This document shows positions 1 to 6,201 of a DNA stretch of 10,727 nucleotides, piece after piece (position 1 is the first letter of the stretch; each line of letters starts with the position of its first letter). The position numbers and the translations under genes are program-made. The stretch lies in NCBI GenBank assembly GCA_021788795.1, contig JAJYKG010000055.1:1-10727 (forward strand), in the 5' to 3' direction. This DNA is from Thermoplasmata archaeon. GTDB taxonomy: Archaea > Thermoplasmatota > Thermoplasmata > RBG-16-68-12. The notes under the pieces were generated by a model that searched no databases, was not told the origin of the DNA, and worked only from the letters and a program-made list of their open reading frames with translations.

Positions 1-600
1 ATCGTCCTGTACGGGGACTTCAACAACTGGTTCGCGGCTTTCGCGTTCTGGGTCTTGTCATACTACGGCGTGAGGAAGGTCGTCCTCCTGAACGGCGGGC
101 GGAAGAAGTGGATCGCGGAGGACCTGTCCCTGACGAAGGACGTGCCCTCGTTCCCCGCGACGACGTTCACCGCGAAGACCCCGAACAAGCGCCTCCGCGT
201 GTACCTGAACGACGTGAAGAAGGCCGTCGAGAAGAAGGACGCGGTCCTCGTCGACGTGCGCGGCCCGAAGGAGTTCTCGGGGGAGATCACCGCGCCGCCG
301 GAGTATCCGACGGAGCACGCGCAGCGCGGCGGGCACATCCCCGGGGCGAGGAACATCCCGTGGTCCCAAGCTGTGAACGAGGACGGGACGCTCAAGACGG
401 CGGACGAGCTCACGGCGATCTACGAAGGCAAGGGCGTGATGCCGGACCACCGCGTGATCACGTACTGCCGCATCGGGGAGCGGTCGTCGCACACGTGGTT
501 CGTGCTGAAGTACCTCCTCGGCTACCCGGACGTCCGGAACTACGACGGCTCGTGGACGGAGTGGGGGAACCTCGTGCGGACGCCGATCGAGAAAGCCTAG
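1..600 (+). CDS. Thiosulfate/3-mercaptopyruvate sulfurtransferase (rhodanese family), 5' end missing
   Basis: The frame is open from the first base, so the gene starts outside the window; 199 residues remain of a two-domain enzyme that normally has about 280-300. It should move sulfane sulfur from thiosulfate or mercaptopyruvate to an acceptor through a cysteine persulfide in the cytoplasm. What is seen: the end of the N-terminal rhodanese domain (VLYGDFNNWF and VVLLNGGRKKW, residues about 3-40), then a complete C-terminal domain with VLVDVRGPKEFSGE (about 82-95), GHIPGARNIPW (about 111-121) and the catalytic loop CRIGERSSH, with the nucleophilic cysteine encoded at 466-468. The gene ends in SWTEWGNLVRTPIEK, a typical tail of the family. 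A TTG at 55 would give an internal start but would cut into the conserved N-terminal domain, so it is not used. The toxin gene on the other strand ends 15 bases after this stop. The loop CRIGER resembles the thiosulfate-using branch; the substrate is an inference. Family assignment is very secure. Confidence 0.95.
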   Translation: MVLYGDFNNWFAAFAFWVLSYYGVRKVVLLNGGRKKWIAEDLSLTKDVPSFPATTFTAKTPNKRLRVYLNDVKKAVEKKDAVLVDVRGPKEFSGEITAPPEYPTEHAQRGGHIPGARNIPWSQAVNEDGTLKTADELTAIYEGKGVMPDHRVITYCRIGERSSHTWFVLKYLLGYPDVRNYDGSWTEWGNLVRTPIEKA

Positions 601-615
601 AACGACAGCGGGTTT

Positions 616-876
616 TCAGAAGCGATAGACGTCTTTGCGGTGCCCGAACCGAGTGAATCGGAGTTCGTCCGCCCCCATCTCGAAGATCCCGCGGTACGAA
701 CCTACTCTCAGCCGCCAGGCGCCCTTCATGCCGCGAAGCGGCTTGATGTCCAGTCCGGGCCTTGGCCGAGGGTCTCTCTCGAGCTCGTCGAGCGCCTCGG
801 CGAAGCGCCTCTGGACGTCCTGCGGAAGGCGAGCCAGCTCCCGCTCCGCCGATCGGCTGATGAGGACCCGGACCAC
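616..876 (-). CDS. RelE/ParE-superfamily toxin
   Basis: An 86-residue basic protein with the shape of RelE/ParE toxins: an N-terminal strand (VRVLISRSAEREL), two helices built around LPQDVQRRFAEALDEL, the motif LDIKPLRGMKGAWRLRVGSYR (about residues 43-63), and the C-terminal strand ending GHRKDVYR. In this superfamily, members either cleave mRNA at the ribosome or poison gyrase; the sequence alone does not tell which. The LRVGSYRGIFE and GHRKDVYRF pattern is the classic archaeal/bacterial RelE-like core. It starts at a GTG (874-876), four bases beyond the stop of the upstream antitoxin gene, so the pair is very probably one transcript with coupled translation. The length fits the family (about 85-95 residues) and no frame break is seen, so it could be active. 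Confidence 0.9.
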   Translation of the reverse strand: MVRVLISRSAERELARLPQDVQRRFAEALDELERDPRPRPGLDIKPLRGMKGAWRLRVGSYRGIFEMGADELRFTRFGHRKDVYRF

Positions 877-880
877 GGGC

Positions 881-1090
881 TCACAGCCGGAGGCGCTTGC
901 GAACGTCCTTCCAATCGGAGAAGGTCTCCTCCTTCAGTCTCCGCAGGTGTTCGCGGATGAAACCCGCCGGAGGCTGGTCATCCATTAGGTCATTGAGGAC
1001 GTCGTCGTAGGTGGCACCGCCAACCTTGTAGGAACGCAGGCGCGCGAGCGTTTCCTGTTTCACGGGAATCGTGGTAGTGGACATAACCAT
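881..1090 (-). CDS. Antitoxin of the RelE/ParE pair
   Basis: A 69-residue small protein directly upstream of the toxin. Its N-terminal part (STTTIPVKQETLARLRSYK, then GATYDDVLNDLMD) looks like the short beta-strand plus helices of VapB/RHH-like antitoxins that bind operator DNA as dimers, and the charged C-terminal half (FIREHLRRLKEETFSDWKDVRKRL) would be the toxin-wrapping tail. The ORF can be extended to 1135, but the start at ATG 1088-1090 is preferred: a TATA-like box lies at 1111-1120, centred about 26 bases before it, as in leaderless archaeal genes, and the longer N-terminus would contain the promoter itself. A second ATG at 1082-1084 gives a protein two residues shorter. It presumably neutralises the neighbouring toxin and represses its own promoter through the inverted repeat at 1086-1111. 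Exact antitoxin family is not certain. Confidence 0.85.
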   Translation of the reverse strand: MVMSTTTIPVKQETLARLRSYKVGGATYDDVLNDLMDDQPPAGFIREHLRRLKEETFSDWKDVRKRLRL

Positions 1091-1111
1091 CAAAACAATC
1101 ATCTTGATGGT
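1086..1111. promoter_or_regulatory. Inverted repeat, probable antitoxin operator
   Basis: Two perfect 8-base arms, ACCATCAA at 1086-1093 and TTGATGGT at 1104-1111, are separated by 10 bases. The pair fills the space between the TATA-like box and the antitoxin start codon and so covers the expected transcription start. The arms repeat at 18 bases, nearly two helical turns, which would put two bound subunits roughly on one face of the DNA. Autorepression by antitoxin or toxin-antitoxin complex is the usual arrangement in such operons; its use here is inferred from the position. Confidence 0.6.
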
Positions 1112-1120
1112 ATTAATAAT
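1111..1120 (-). promoter_or_regulatory. TATA-like promoter box of the toxin-antitoxin operon
   Basis: Read on the minus strand the box is ATTATTAATA, a run of ten A/T bases in a region that is otherwise GC-rich. It lies 21 to 30 bases before the antitoxin ATG at 1090. Archaeal TATA boxes sit about 26 bases before the transcription start, so transcription should begin at or next to the ATG and give a leaderless mRNA. In keeping with this there is no Shine-Dalgarno sequence before the ATG. Confidence 0.65.
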
Positions 1121-1142
1121 CTGCGTTGAGTGCACCGAGTGA

Positions 1143-1277
1143 CCCTACCCCGCGGAGCGGGCGTCCTACGCGTGGTTCGTGCTCAAGTACCGCCGCGGCA
1201 CCCCGGACGTCCGGAACGTCGACGGCTCGTGGACGGAGTGGGGGAACCTCGTGCGGACGCCGATCGAGAAGGCGTGA
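1143..1277 (+). pseudogene. Remnant of a second sulfurtransferase gene (3' end only)
   Basis: In the frame ending at TGA 1275-1277 this stretch encodes ERASYAWFVLKY, then TPDVRN and SWTEWGNLVRTPIEKA, the same C-terminus as the intact gene at 1-600. The two align without gaps at an offset of 677 bases from about 475/1152 onward; 543-593 and 1220-1270 are identical over 51 bases, while the part before is clearly diverged. The catalytic cysteine loop is gone (PYPAER in place of CRIGER) and an in-frame TGA lies at 1140-1142, with no start codon before the homologous part. Only about a seventh of a full gene remains. It ends two bases before the stop of the opposite-strand gene. Confidence 0.85.
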
Positions 1278-1279
1278 TT

Positions 1280-1855
1280 CTACATGCGCGAGCCGATTGG
1301 TCTGAACTGGCGCTTGATCAGGGGAATGGCCTGGGGGTCGGCCGGGTCTGTGTGGAAGAAGACGGCGTACTTGCTGCCATCTTCACCGAGCAGCTTCGCA
1401 AACAGAGTCCCCCTGCGAGCACTCGAGTGAGCGAGGGTGAGCTCCGGCGGTCGGATGACGCAGTAGTAGTGTCCGTGCTGGGCCTTTGACTTCCCCCAAC
1501 CGCTTTTCCAGACAGTCCGCGGCCACGAGTCCTTCAGGGAACATGAGGGAATCGACCTCCTTGGACCGTCAATCTCGCGAACCAACACGATCCGGTGTGT
1601 GGTCACATTGAGTCGGGTCTTTCGGGGTTTCGTGTAGGCAGAGAAGATGTGCTTGGAGAAGACCGGGCGCCACGTCGCAAACGCTCCGACATCGAACCCG
1701 AGGAAGACCTGAATCGTTGTCTCTCCAGATTCCGGAATGAGCCGGCTGGTCTCCGTGTACACGCGGTTCAGGCCGTCGAGGTCCCCCGCGTAGACGCCAC
1801 GGTCACGGGGGAGCGGGCGTCCATCCGATCCGGATAGGCGAATCGGTCGCCTCAT
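1280..1855 (-). CDS. Hypothetical protein, 191 residues
   Basis: I do not recognise this protein. It has no signal peptide and no membrane segment, is rich in arginine and lysine, and looks like a soluble mixed alpha/beta protein; the middle (LNVTTHRIVLVREIDG, about residues 81-96) is weakly reminiscent of small beta-barrel PH-like domains, but this is a guess. Codons end in A or T more often than in the neighbours (for example GGA, ATT, TCT, AAA), although the frame still reads as coding, which fits recent transfer or relaxed selection. The ATG at 1853-1855 is preceded directly by GCGGAG, too close for a normal ribosome site, so a leaderless start or a later start is possible. It ends two bases from the dead sulfurtransferase copy on the other strand, and has no operon partner. 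Confidence 0.55.
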   Translation of the reverse strand: MRRPIRLSGSDGRPLPRDRGVYAGDLDGLNRVYTETSRLIPESGETTIQVFLGFDVGAFATWRPVFSKHIFSAYTKPRKTRLNVTTHRIVLVREIDGPRRSIPSCSLKDSWPRTVWKSGWGKSKAQHGHYYCVIRPPELTLAHSSARRGTLFAKLLGEDGSKYAVFFHTDPADPQAIPLIKRQFRPIGSRM

Positions 1856-2189
1856 CTCCGCGGAACCGCGGCGCCCGAGTGTTCACGATTGCGCAACTCC
1901 CTGCCCACCGCGCAGCTGCATGAAGATCCCGCGCCGAGGGGGAAGGATCACGGGCCCCACCCCTTTTGACCTGCAGGGAGCGCCAAGCGCTGGGCGTGGA
2001 CTCGGCGAGGCGAGCCTCTCCGAGACCGCCCGGACGGGAGGCGTGTCATCAGCGGGGGAGAGCGTTCGGAAAAGGGCCATCTGACGGGGCAATGTGCACA
2101 GTCCCCGAGTCCCGTGCGGCCAAGGCTGTAACGAGCCCGACGAATGTATTCACGGGGGCACGCGTCGTGCCCGAGGAGGGTACTGAGGG
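1856..2189. other. Non-coding stretch between the hypothetical gene and the beta-helix gene
   Basis: About 330 bases without a convincing gene: the short open frames on either strand have no family resemblance and compete with each other. No tRNA, repeat array or mobile element end is visible. Being flanked by divergent genes it should hold the promoters of both. The only AT-richer piece on the plus strand is GAATGTATTCA around 2142-2152, which would start transcription near 2174, just at the ribosome site of the next gene; this is a weak candidate. Confidence 0.45.
2175..2180 (+). promoter_or_regulatory. Shine-Dalgarno site of the beta-helix gene
   Basis: GGAGGG lies nine bases before the ATG at 2190-2192. 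It selects this ATG, which is also the one that gives a clean signal peptide. Confidence 0.65.
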
Positions 2190-3662
2190 ATGTTGCGTTC
2201 TCGACATGCAGGGATCGCCGCACTTGTGACCGTCATTTTGCTCTCGGCGTGGGTCGGATTCCTGCCCGCGGCGGCCGCGAGTCCCGGTGCCAGGTTCTCG
2301 TACAACATAGCATCGAACACCTACACGGTCCTCCCTTCCGGCGGGGACGATACCGCGACCTTGCAGGCGGCGTTCGACGCGTGCTCCGGACATGGGCCTG
2401 CATGCACCATCCAGCTCGGCACCGGGACGTTCCACACCGCGCAGATCGTGGTGCACGACTTCCGCGGAACGTTCCAAGGGATGGGTGAAGCCCAGACCAT
2501 CATCGAGGCACTGCCGGACCTACCCGTGGGCAACTTCGTCAACGAGCCCGCGAGCGCCGAGAACCCCTGGCCGAGCTTGTTCACATTCTTCGACGGGAGG
2601 TACACGATTCGTCACCTCACCTTCGTGGAGCCCTGGGAGACGCCGCTCCAGGAGTGGGAGGTCTGCGACGGCTGCGCACCCATCCACGCGCTCTTCGCCC
2701 TCGTCAGCGTCACGGGTCTGCACGCCAAGGTTGTCGCCGACCATGTGACGATGATCGGGGGACCTGGGGACTTCTCGGGACTGGCAGGAGCGCCCATCCT
2801 CTACAACGTCATCAACGGGATCTTCCCACAGGCCCTGGTCCTGGCCCCCGGGCAGACCGACTTCAGCGGCGTCAGCCTCTTCCAGGTGGACTTCACGCTG
2901 ACGAACAGCGCCTTCTACTTCATCGACAACCCCTCGGCGGGGGAGAACCTCGTGGATTCGAGATACGTGGCCCGTTACAACACCCTCGACACCGTCGAGT
3001 GGGGGTTCTGGTTCACGGATGTGTCCAATAGCGTCCTCGAGGTCTCCCAGAACGTGATCCGAAACGAGATCTTCGGGACCGGCGTGATTGCGTACCAGAA
3101 CCTCCCCTACAACGTCTTGGTGCCCTGCCAGACCCCTTCGTACCTCCTGATCTCGGGGAACGACATCCAGTTCACCGCCTTGGCGAACGGGGTCGTCCTC
3201 ATCGACCTCGGGGACGCCTACGGATGCGAGAGGAGCCTGAACGCGGTCGTCGCGGGCAACACGTTCCGCTCGGACGAGACTAGCGCGCAGGCCGTGCTCG
3301 CCATCATGATGCCCTCGGTGACGGTGTCCGGAAACGAGATCATGGGAGCCACCTTGACCGGCGTGGCGATCTGGTACGGTCCCGCCGTCATCACCGACAA
3401 CGAGATTCGGGGCGCCCAGTTCGGCATTGAACTGCAAGGCGCGGCGGACGTGCTCATCGCGCTGAACGAAGTCAAGGACAGCTGGTACATCGGAATCCTT
3501 GTGTACGGCGAGTCCAGTGGCAGTCTCCTGGTCCTGAATGAAGTCAAGGACAGCGGCCTCCTCGACCTCGCCTGGGACCTGAGTGGAACGGACAACTTCT
3601 GGATACGAAACGAGTGCCAGACCTCCGACCCGGTCGGGCTCTGCACCGGGGAGGACGACTGA
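2190..3662 (+). CDS. Secreted right-handed parallel beta-helix protein
   Basis: The 490-residue product begins with a Sec-type signal peptide: a basic start (MLRSRHAG), a hydrophobic core (IAALVTVILLSAWVGFL) and an AAAAS cleavage region near residue 30. The mature part is a beta-helix of the pectate-lyase/carbohydrate-binding type. An opening segment with a DDTATLQAAFDAC motif (about 52-65) resembles the N-terminal cap of secreted glycan-active beta-helices. After it come many turns with asparagines at regular positions, such as VSGNEIMG, ITDNEIRG, IALNEVKD and LVLNEVKD. Eight cysteines suggest disulfides outside the cell. There is no C-terminal membrane anchor or sorting motif; the chain ends CTGEDD. 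Such proteins are polysaccharide lyases, hydrolases or surface adhesins; I see no catalytic set that would choose. It stands alone, convergent with the regulator genes. Confidence 0.85.
   Translation: MLRSRHAGIAALVTVILLSAWVGFLPAAAASPGARFSYNIASNTYTVLPSGGDDTATLQAAFDACSGHGPACTIQLGTGTFHTAQIVVHDFRGTFQGMGEAQTIIEALPDLPVGNFVNEPASAENPWPSLFTFFDGRYTIRHLTFVEPWETPLQEWEVCDGCAPIHALFALVSVTGLHAKVVADHVTMIGGPGDFSGLAGAPILYNVINGIFPQALVLAPGQTDFSGVSLFQVDFTLTNSAFYFIDNPSAGENLVDSRYVARYNTLDTVEWGFWFTDVSNSVLEVSQNVIRNEIFGTGVIAYQNLPYNVLVPCQTPSYLLISGNDIQFTALANGVVLIDLGDAYGCERSLNAVVAGNTFRSDETSAQAVLAIMMPSVTVSGNEIMGATLTGVAIWYGPAVITDNEIRGAQFGIELQGAADVLIALNEVKDSWYIGILVYGESSGSLLVLNEVKDSGLLDLAWDLSGTDNFWIRNECQTSDPVGLCTGEDD
3462..3554 (+). 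repeat. 72-base period repeat within the beta-helix gene
   Basis: The 21 bases at 3462-3482 recur at 3534-3554 with one change (AAC to AAT). Both encode LNEVKDS. The spacing of 72 bases is 24 residues, the size of one beta-helix turn, so the gene end grew by duplication of a turn. Confidence 0.75.
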
Positions 3663-3666
3663 GGAG

Positions 3667-3686
3667 GCGGAGCGAGGAGGCTCCGC
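3667..3686. terminator. Hairpin between convergent genes
   Basis: GCGGAGC and GCTCCGC form a perfect 7-base stem around a 6-base loop, four bases after the stop of the beta-helix gene and 28 bases before the stop of the opposite regulator gene. There is no T-run, so it is not a textbook intrinsic terminator; a barrier for both converging transcripts, or protection of 3' ends, is likely. Confidence 0.4.
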
Positions 3687-3713
3687 TCCCGCGGTGAGTG
3701 CCCGGCGGGAACC

Positions 3714-4754
3714 TCAGCTGCGGCGGGAGGCGAGACGCCTCGCCGTGGGCATCCGGCTCAGCCTCCAGTCGAGCGCCTGGTCATATTCCTCGAAGAAGGT
3801 CACGAGATCCTCGTACACGTAGAGCCGCGCGTGGGAGACCCCGGGAACCCGCTGCGCCCACTCCAGGAGGTCCCGCGCCACCGAGAGGTTGGGGACGATC
3901 AGGTGGTAGCCGCAGGGCCAGAGGTCGGCCGGACGGAACGGAATCAGGTGGACAGTGTGCCAGTGGTACGCTTCGGCGTGGGAGGCGATTGCCGCGTCGA
4001 CCGCAGCCTTGCGCTCCCCCGGGTAACGCACCTCGAGTTGGACCGACATGCCATCGAGGGGCGCGCGCATGTTGAGCGTGGGCCACGCGAAGGCGACACC
4101 TCCGGCGAGCAGGCGCGAGAGCCGGGCCCGCGCGGTCCGGGGCGAGACCTGAGCGGCGGCCGCAAGCTCGACGTACGACCGGCGCGGGTCCCGCCGGAGG
4201 GCCCGGATCAGGTCCCAGTCGCAGGCCGTGAGGGAGAGGGCGCAGGGAGGGAAGGCATCCCGAGCGACGAACACCTCCGGCGCCTCCACGAGTCGGCGCA
4301 CGAGCTCGATCTGCCTCGGCAAGGCGGACGCGTCCTCGTACTCGAAGAGCGCGACGAGGCTGTCGTAGAAGACGGCCACGTGGGTCATGCCGGGGACGAG
4401 CCGCAATCGCTCCACGATGGCCGACTTCGGCGCGGTGGACTCGACATCGAACCGGATCTGGACGTTCCCGCCGCCCCACAGGCTCGCATTCACGTAGAGC
4501 CGCCAGTCCTGGATGAAGCCAGACCCCTCGATCCGCTTCAGCCGGTGTCGCACCGTGTCCTCGTCGACCCCGACCCTCCGCGCAATCGACGCGACGGAAT
4601 CGCGGAAGCCGGACGTGATGGGAGCGCGCGTCCCGTCGGAGATGTAGCGCCGGAGGATCCTCACATCGAGGGCGTCCGTGGGCGCGCCTCCCGGGTGCAA
4701 CGGGCCGAGAGCTTCATCCCGGCTCCGGCGCACGCGCCCGGTTCGGCCGCCCAC
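3714..4754 (-). CDS. AsnC/Lrp-like transcriptional regulator with two winged-helix domains (second of a tandem pair)
   Basis: This 346-residue DNA-binding protein has two units in one chain. The first winged helix is at about 29-75 (LDVRILRRYI, then ARRVGVDEDTVRHRLKRIEG, a clear helix-turn-helix), followed by a RAM-like sensor domain with VPGMTHVAVFYDSLVALFEY. The second winged helix is at about 168-215 (LTACDWDLIRALRRDP, VSPRTARARLSRL), followed by a second sensor-like domain with WHTVHLIPFRP and DLWPCGYHLIVPN. It is a close paralogue of the gene directly upstream and probably shares its transcript. The start is uncertain: GTG 4754 would overlap that gene by 41 bases, GTG 4733 by 20, while TTG 4700 avoids overlap and aligns best with the paralogue's N-terminus. 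Most likely it controls amine or amino acid genes, perhaps its neighbours, but the ligand is unknown. Confidence 0.85.
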   Translation of the reverse strand: MGGRTGRVRRSRDEALGPLHPGGAPTDALDVRILRRYISDGTRAPITSGFRDSVASIARRVGVDEDTVRHRLKRIEGSGFIQDWRLYVNASLWGGGNVQIRFDVESTAPKSAIVERLRLVPGMTHVAVFYDSLVALFEYEDASALPRQIELVRRLVEAPEVFVARDAFPPCALSLTACDWDLIRALRRDPRRSYVELAAAAQVSPRTARARLSRLLAGGVAFAWPTLNMRAPLDGMSVQLEVRYPGERKAAVDAAIASHAEAYHWHTVHLIPFRPADLWPCGYHLIVPNLSVARDLLEWAQRVPGVSHARLYVYEDLVTFFEEYDQALDWRLSRMPTARRLASRRS

Positions 4755-5742
4755 GCGTCAGGACCGCGGGCGTCGCGGCGGGGGTGCGCATCAGCATGCG
4801 GTCAAGCCTCGTGGCATAAGCGTCGAAGAAGGTGAAGACGTCCTCGTTGAGGTAGAGCCGGGCCCGTTCGACGCCCGGGACCCTAAGGACGCGAGCCAGG
4901 GCCGCCTGGGCTTCCGGCACATTGGGGAAGCGGAGGTGGTAGGTGCACGGACAAAGGTCCCCGGGGCGATACGGAAGCAGGTGGAGCGTGTGCCAGAGGC
5001 CGGACTCCAAGAGCCCGGCCACCGCCTCGTCCAGCTCCGCTTTGCGCTCCAGGGCATACCATGTGACCAGGTGGACGAAGACGCCCCCTTCGAGCGCGCG
5101 GAAGTTGATCGCGGGCCAGGCGAAGAGCGCGCCGAGTTCGAAAATCCGGGTCAGCCGCGCCCGCGTCGTCCGGACGGAGAGGCCGACCTCGGCGGCGATG
5201 TCGGCGTACGGCCTCCAGGGATTCTCTCGAATCGCCCGGATCAGGGCCCAGTCCCGCTCTGACAGGGGGATCGGACCCGCGGGGAAGGCGGTCCGCGCGA
5301 CGAACGCATCGGACCCGCCGGCCACGTCGCGGATCCGACGGATCGTCTCCGGGAGGATCCACTCCTCGTCGTACTCCACGAACGCCGCGAGCCCGTCGTA
5401 GAACGTGTGCACGGCGATGACGCCGGGGATCGTGCGGAGTTCCTCCACGAGGGGGCGCTTGGGGACCGTGGCGTCGACATCGGCCCAGAGGGAGACCTGC
5501 CCGCCGGCCCAGATGCGCGGGTTCACGTAGAGCCGCCAGTCCGGGAGGAACCCGGATTCCTGGAAGCGCTTCAGGCGGTGCCGCACGGTGTCTTCGTCCA
5601 CGCCGACGCGCTTCGCAATCGTCGCGAGGGACTCCCGGAATGCGGAGCCCAGGGGCGAATAGGCCTGCCCCTGGAACAGGCGGCGCAGGATGCGCACATC
5701 GAGGGTGTCCAAGACGGCATCCCCCGTGACACGACGTGTCAA
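4714..5742 (-). CDS. AsnC/Lrp-like transcriptional regulator with two winged-helix domains (first of a tandem pair)
   Basis: A 342-residue paralogue of the gene that follows it. The first winged helix is at about 14-60 (LDVRILRRLF, IAKRVGVDEDTVRHRLKRF), with a RAM-like domain after it (IPGVIAVHTFYDGLAAFVEY). The second winged helix is at about 155-200 (LSERDWALIRAIRENPWRPY, GLSVRTTRARLTRIF), then a second sensor domain containing WHTLHLLPYRPGDL, PCTYHL and VPGVERARLYLNEDVFTFF. The arrangement is two Lrp-type units fused, a format frequent in Thermoplasmata-type archaea as far as I know. The start is TTG at 5740-5742; an alternative TTG at 5710-5712 would leave the palindrome at 5727-5741 just upstream of the coding part. 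The next gene begins within, or just after, the end of this one, so the two form an operon and might make hetero-oligomers. The ligand cannot be read from sequence. Confidence 0.87.
   Translation of the reverse strand: MTRRVTGDAVLDTLDVRILRRLFQGQAYSPLGSAFRESLATIAKRVGVDEDTVRHRLKRFQESGFLPDWRLYVNPRIWAGGQVSLWADVDATVPKRPLVEELRTIPGVIAVHTFYDGLAAFVEYDEEWILPETIRRIRDVAGGSDAFVARTAFPAGPIPLSERDWALIRAIRENPWRPYADIAAEVGLSVRTTRARLTRIFELGALFAWPAINFRALEGGVFVHLVTWYALERKAELDEAVAGLLESGLWHTLHLLPYRPGDLCPCTYHLRFPNVPEAQAALARVLRVPGVERARLYLNEDVFTFFDAYATRLDRMLMRTPAATPAVLTRGRPNRARAPEPG
5727..5741. promoter_or_regulatory. Perfect palindrome at the start of the regulator pair, possible operator
   Basis: TGACACGACGTGTCA has two 7-base arms around one central base (5734). 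It overlaps the TTG start used for the upstream regulator, or lies just upstream of the alternative TTG at 5712. Lrp/AsnC proteins bind such short dyads and often repress their own genes, so an autoregulatory site is the natural reading. No second copy was noticed elsewhere in the window. Confidence 0.5.
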
Positions 5743-5845
5743 TCTGCCGCATACAGGTCCGGAAACATGAACATTCGCAGCCCCCGCTCACCCATTCCGG
5801 CGGCCGAGTCGGGATGCCATCACGAGGGAGTCGCCGATTTAGGTA

Positions 5846-5873
5846 CTGGGAGGCTACGCCGAAACCCTCCCAG
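5846..5873 (+). promoter_or_regulatory. Hairpin in the leader of the small proline-rich gene
   Basis: CTGGGAGG at 5846-5853 pairs perfectly with CCTCCCAG at 5866-5873 over a 12-base loop. The right arm touches the G-run (5873-5877) that would serve as ribosome site for the GTG at 5884. It could tune translation or mark the end of a transcript. A weak TATA-like GATTTA lies just before it, at about 5836-5841. Confidence 0.3.
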
Positions 5874-5883
5874 GGGGAAATGC

Positions 5884-6153
5884 GTGTTCGCGCCCGGCCC
5901 GTTCACCGCGAAGGGAGGGAAGAGGCCCGTCATCACGCCGGAGACCGCGGAGTTCGAGCGGTACCTGCGGACGGAGTTCGAAGGCGGCGGATCGCCGCAG
6001 GACTTCCGAGTGCCCGGGAAGCCGGGCATCGTCGCGACTCGTCCGGCCCCGCCAAAGGTCGCGCCGACGAGACCGGTCGCGGTAGCCGCGCTGGAGCCCG
6101 CGCCGCAGGATGTACGGCGGACCAAGCCCACCCGCGCATCGTCCAAGTCATGA
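5884..6153 (+). CDS. Small proline- and lysine/arginine-rich hypothetical protein, 89 residues
   Basis: I do not recognise this protein. Support for coding is codon use: 31 of the first 32 codons and 76 of 89 overall end in G or C, as in the good genes around it. The N-terminal half (GGKRPVITPETAEFERYLR, about 11-29) could form a helix; the rest (RPAPPKVAPTRPVAVAALEP, about 53-72) is low-complexity and probably disordered, ending in a basic tail. There is no signal peptide or membrane segment. GTG 5884 is preferred because a G-run (5873-5877) lies six bases before it and because the in-frame extension to ATG 5767 loses the G/C third-position bias. It follows the regulator pair divergently. 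A nucleic-acid or ribosome-associated role would fit the charge but is only a guess. Confidence 0.5.
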   Translation: MFAPGPFTAKGGKRPVITPETAEFERYLRTEFEGGGSPQDFRVPGKPGIVATRPAPPKVAPTRPVAVAALEPAPQDVRRTKPTRASSKS

Positions 6154-6201
6154 GGAGACCGTGCGACCGAGGAGGGGCGCGCTAGAAATACCCAACCGAA
6201 C

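Noticed and set aside
1091..1135. Longer antitoxin N-terminus starting at 1135
   Set aside because: It would place the TATA-like box and half of the operator within the coding sequence and adds residues not seen in the family.
1858..1871. CCGCGGAACCGCGG near the start of the 191-residue gene
   Set aside because: Two self-complementary hexamers two bases apart are expected by chance at this GC content and the two-base loop is too small for a hairpin.
2520..3437. Long open minus-strand frame opposite the beta-helix gene
   Set aside because: Low-complexity charged translation with no domain; the plus strand has a signal peptide and beta-helix pattern.
3831..4835. Long open plus-strand frame opposite the regulators
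   Set aside because: Typical antisense shadow of GC-rich coding sequence; the minus strand has recognisable helix-turn-helix domains.
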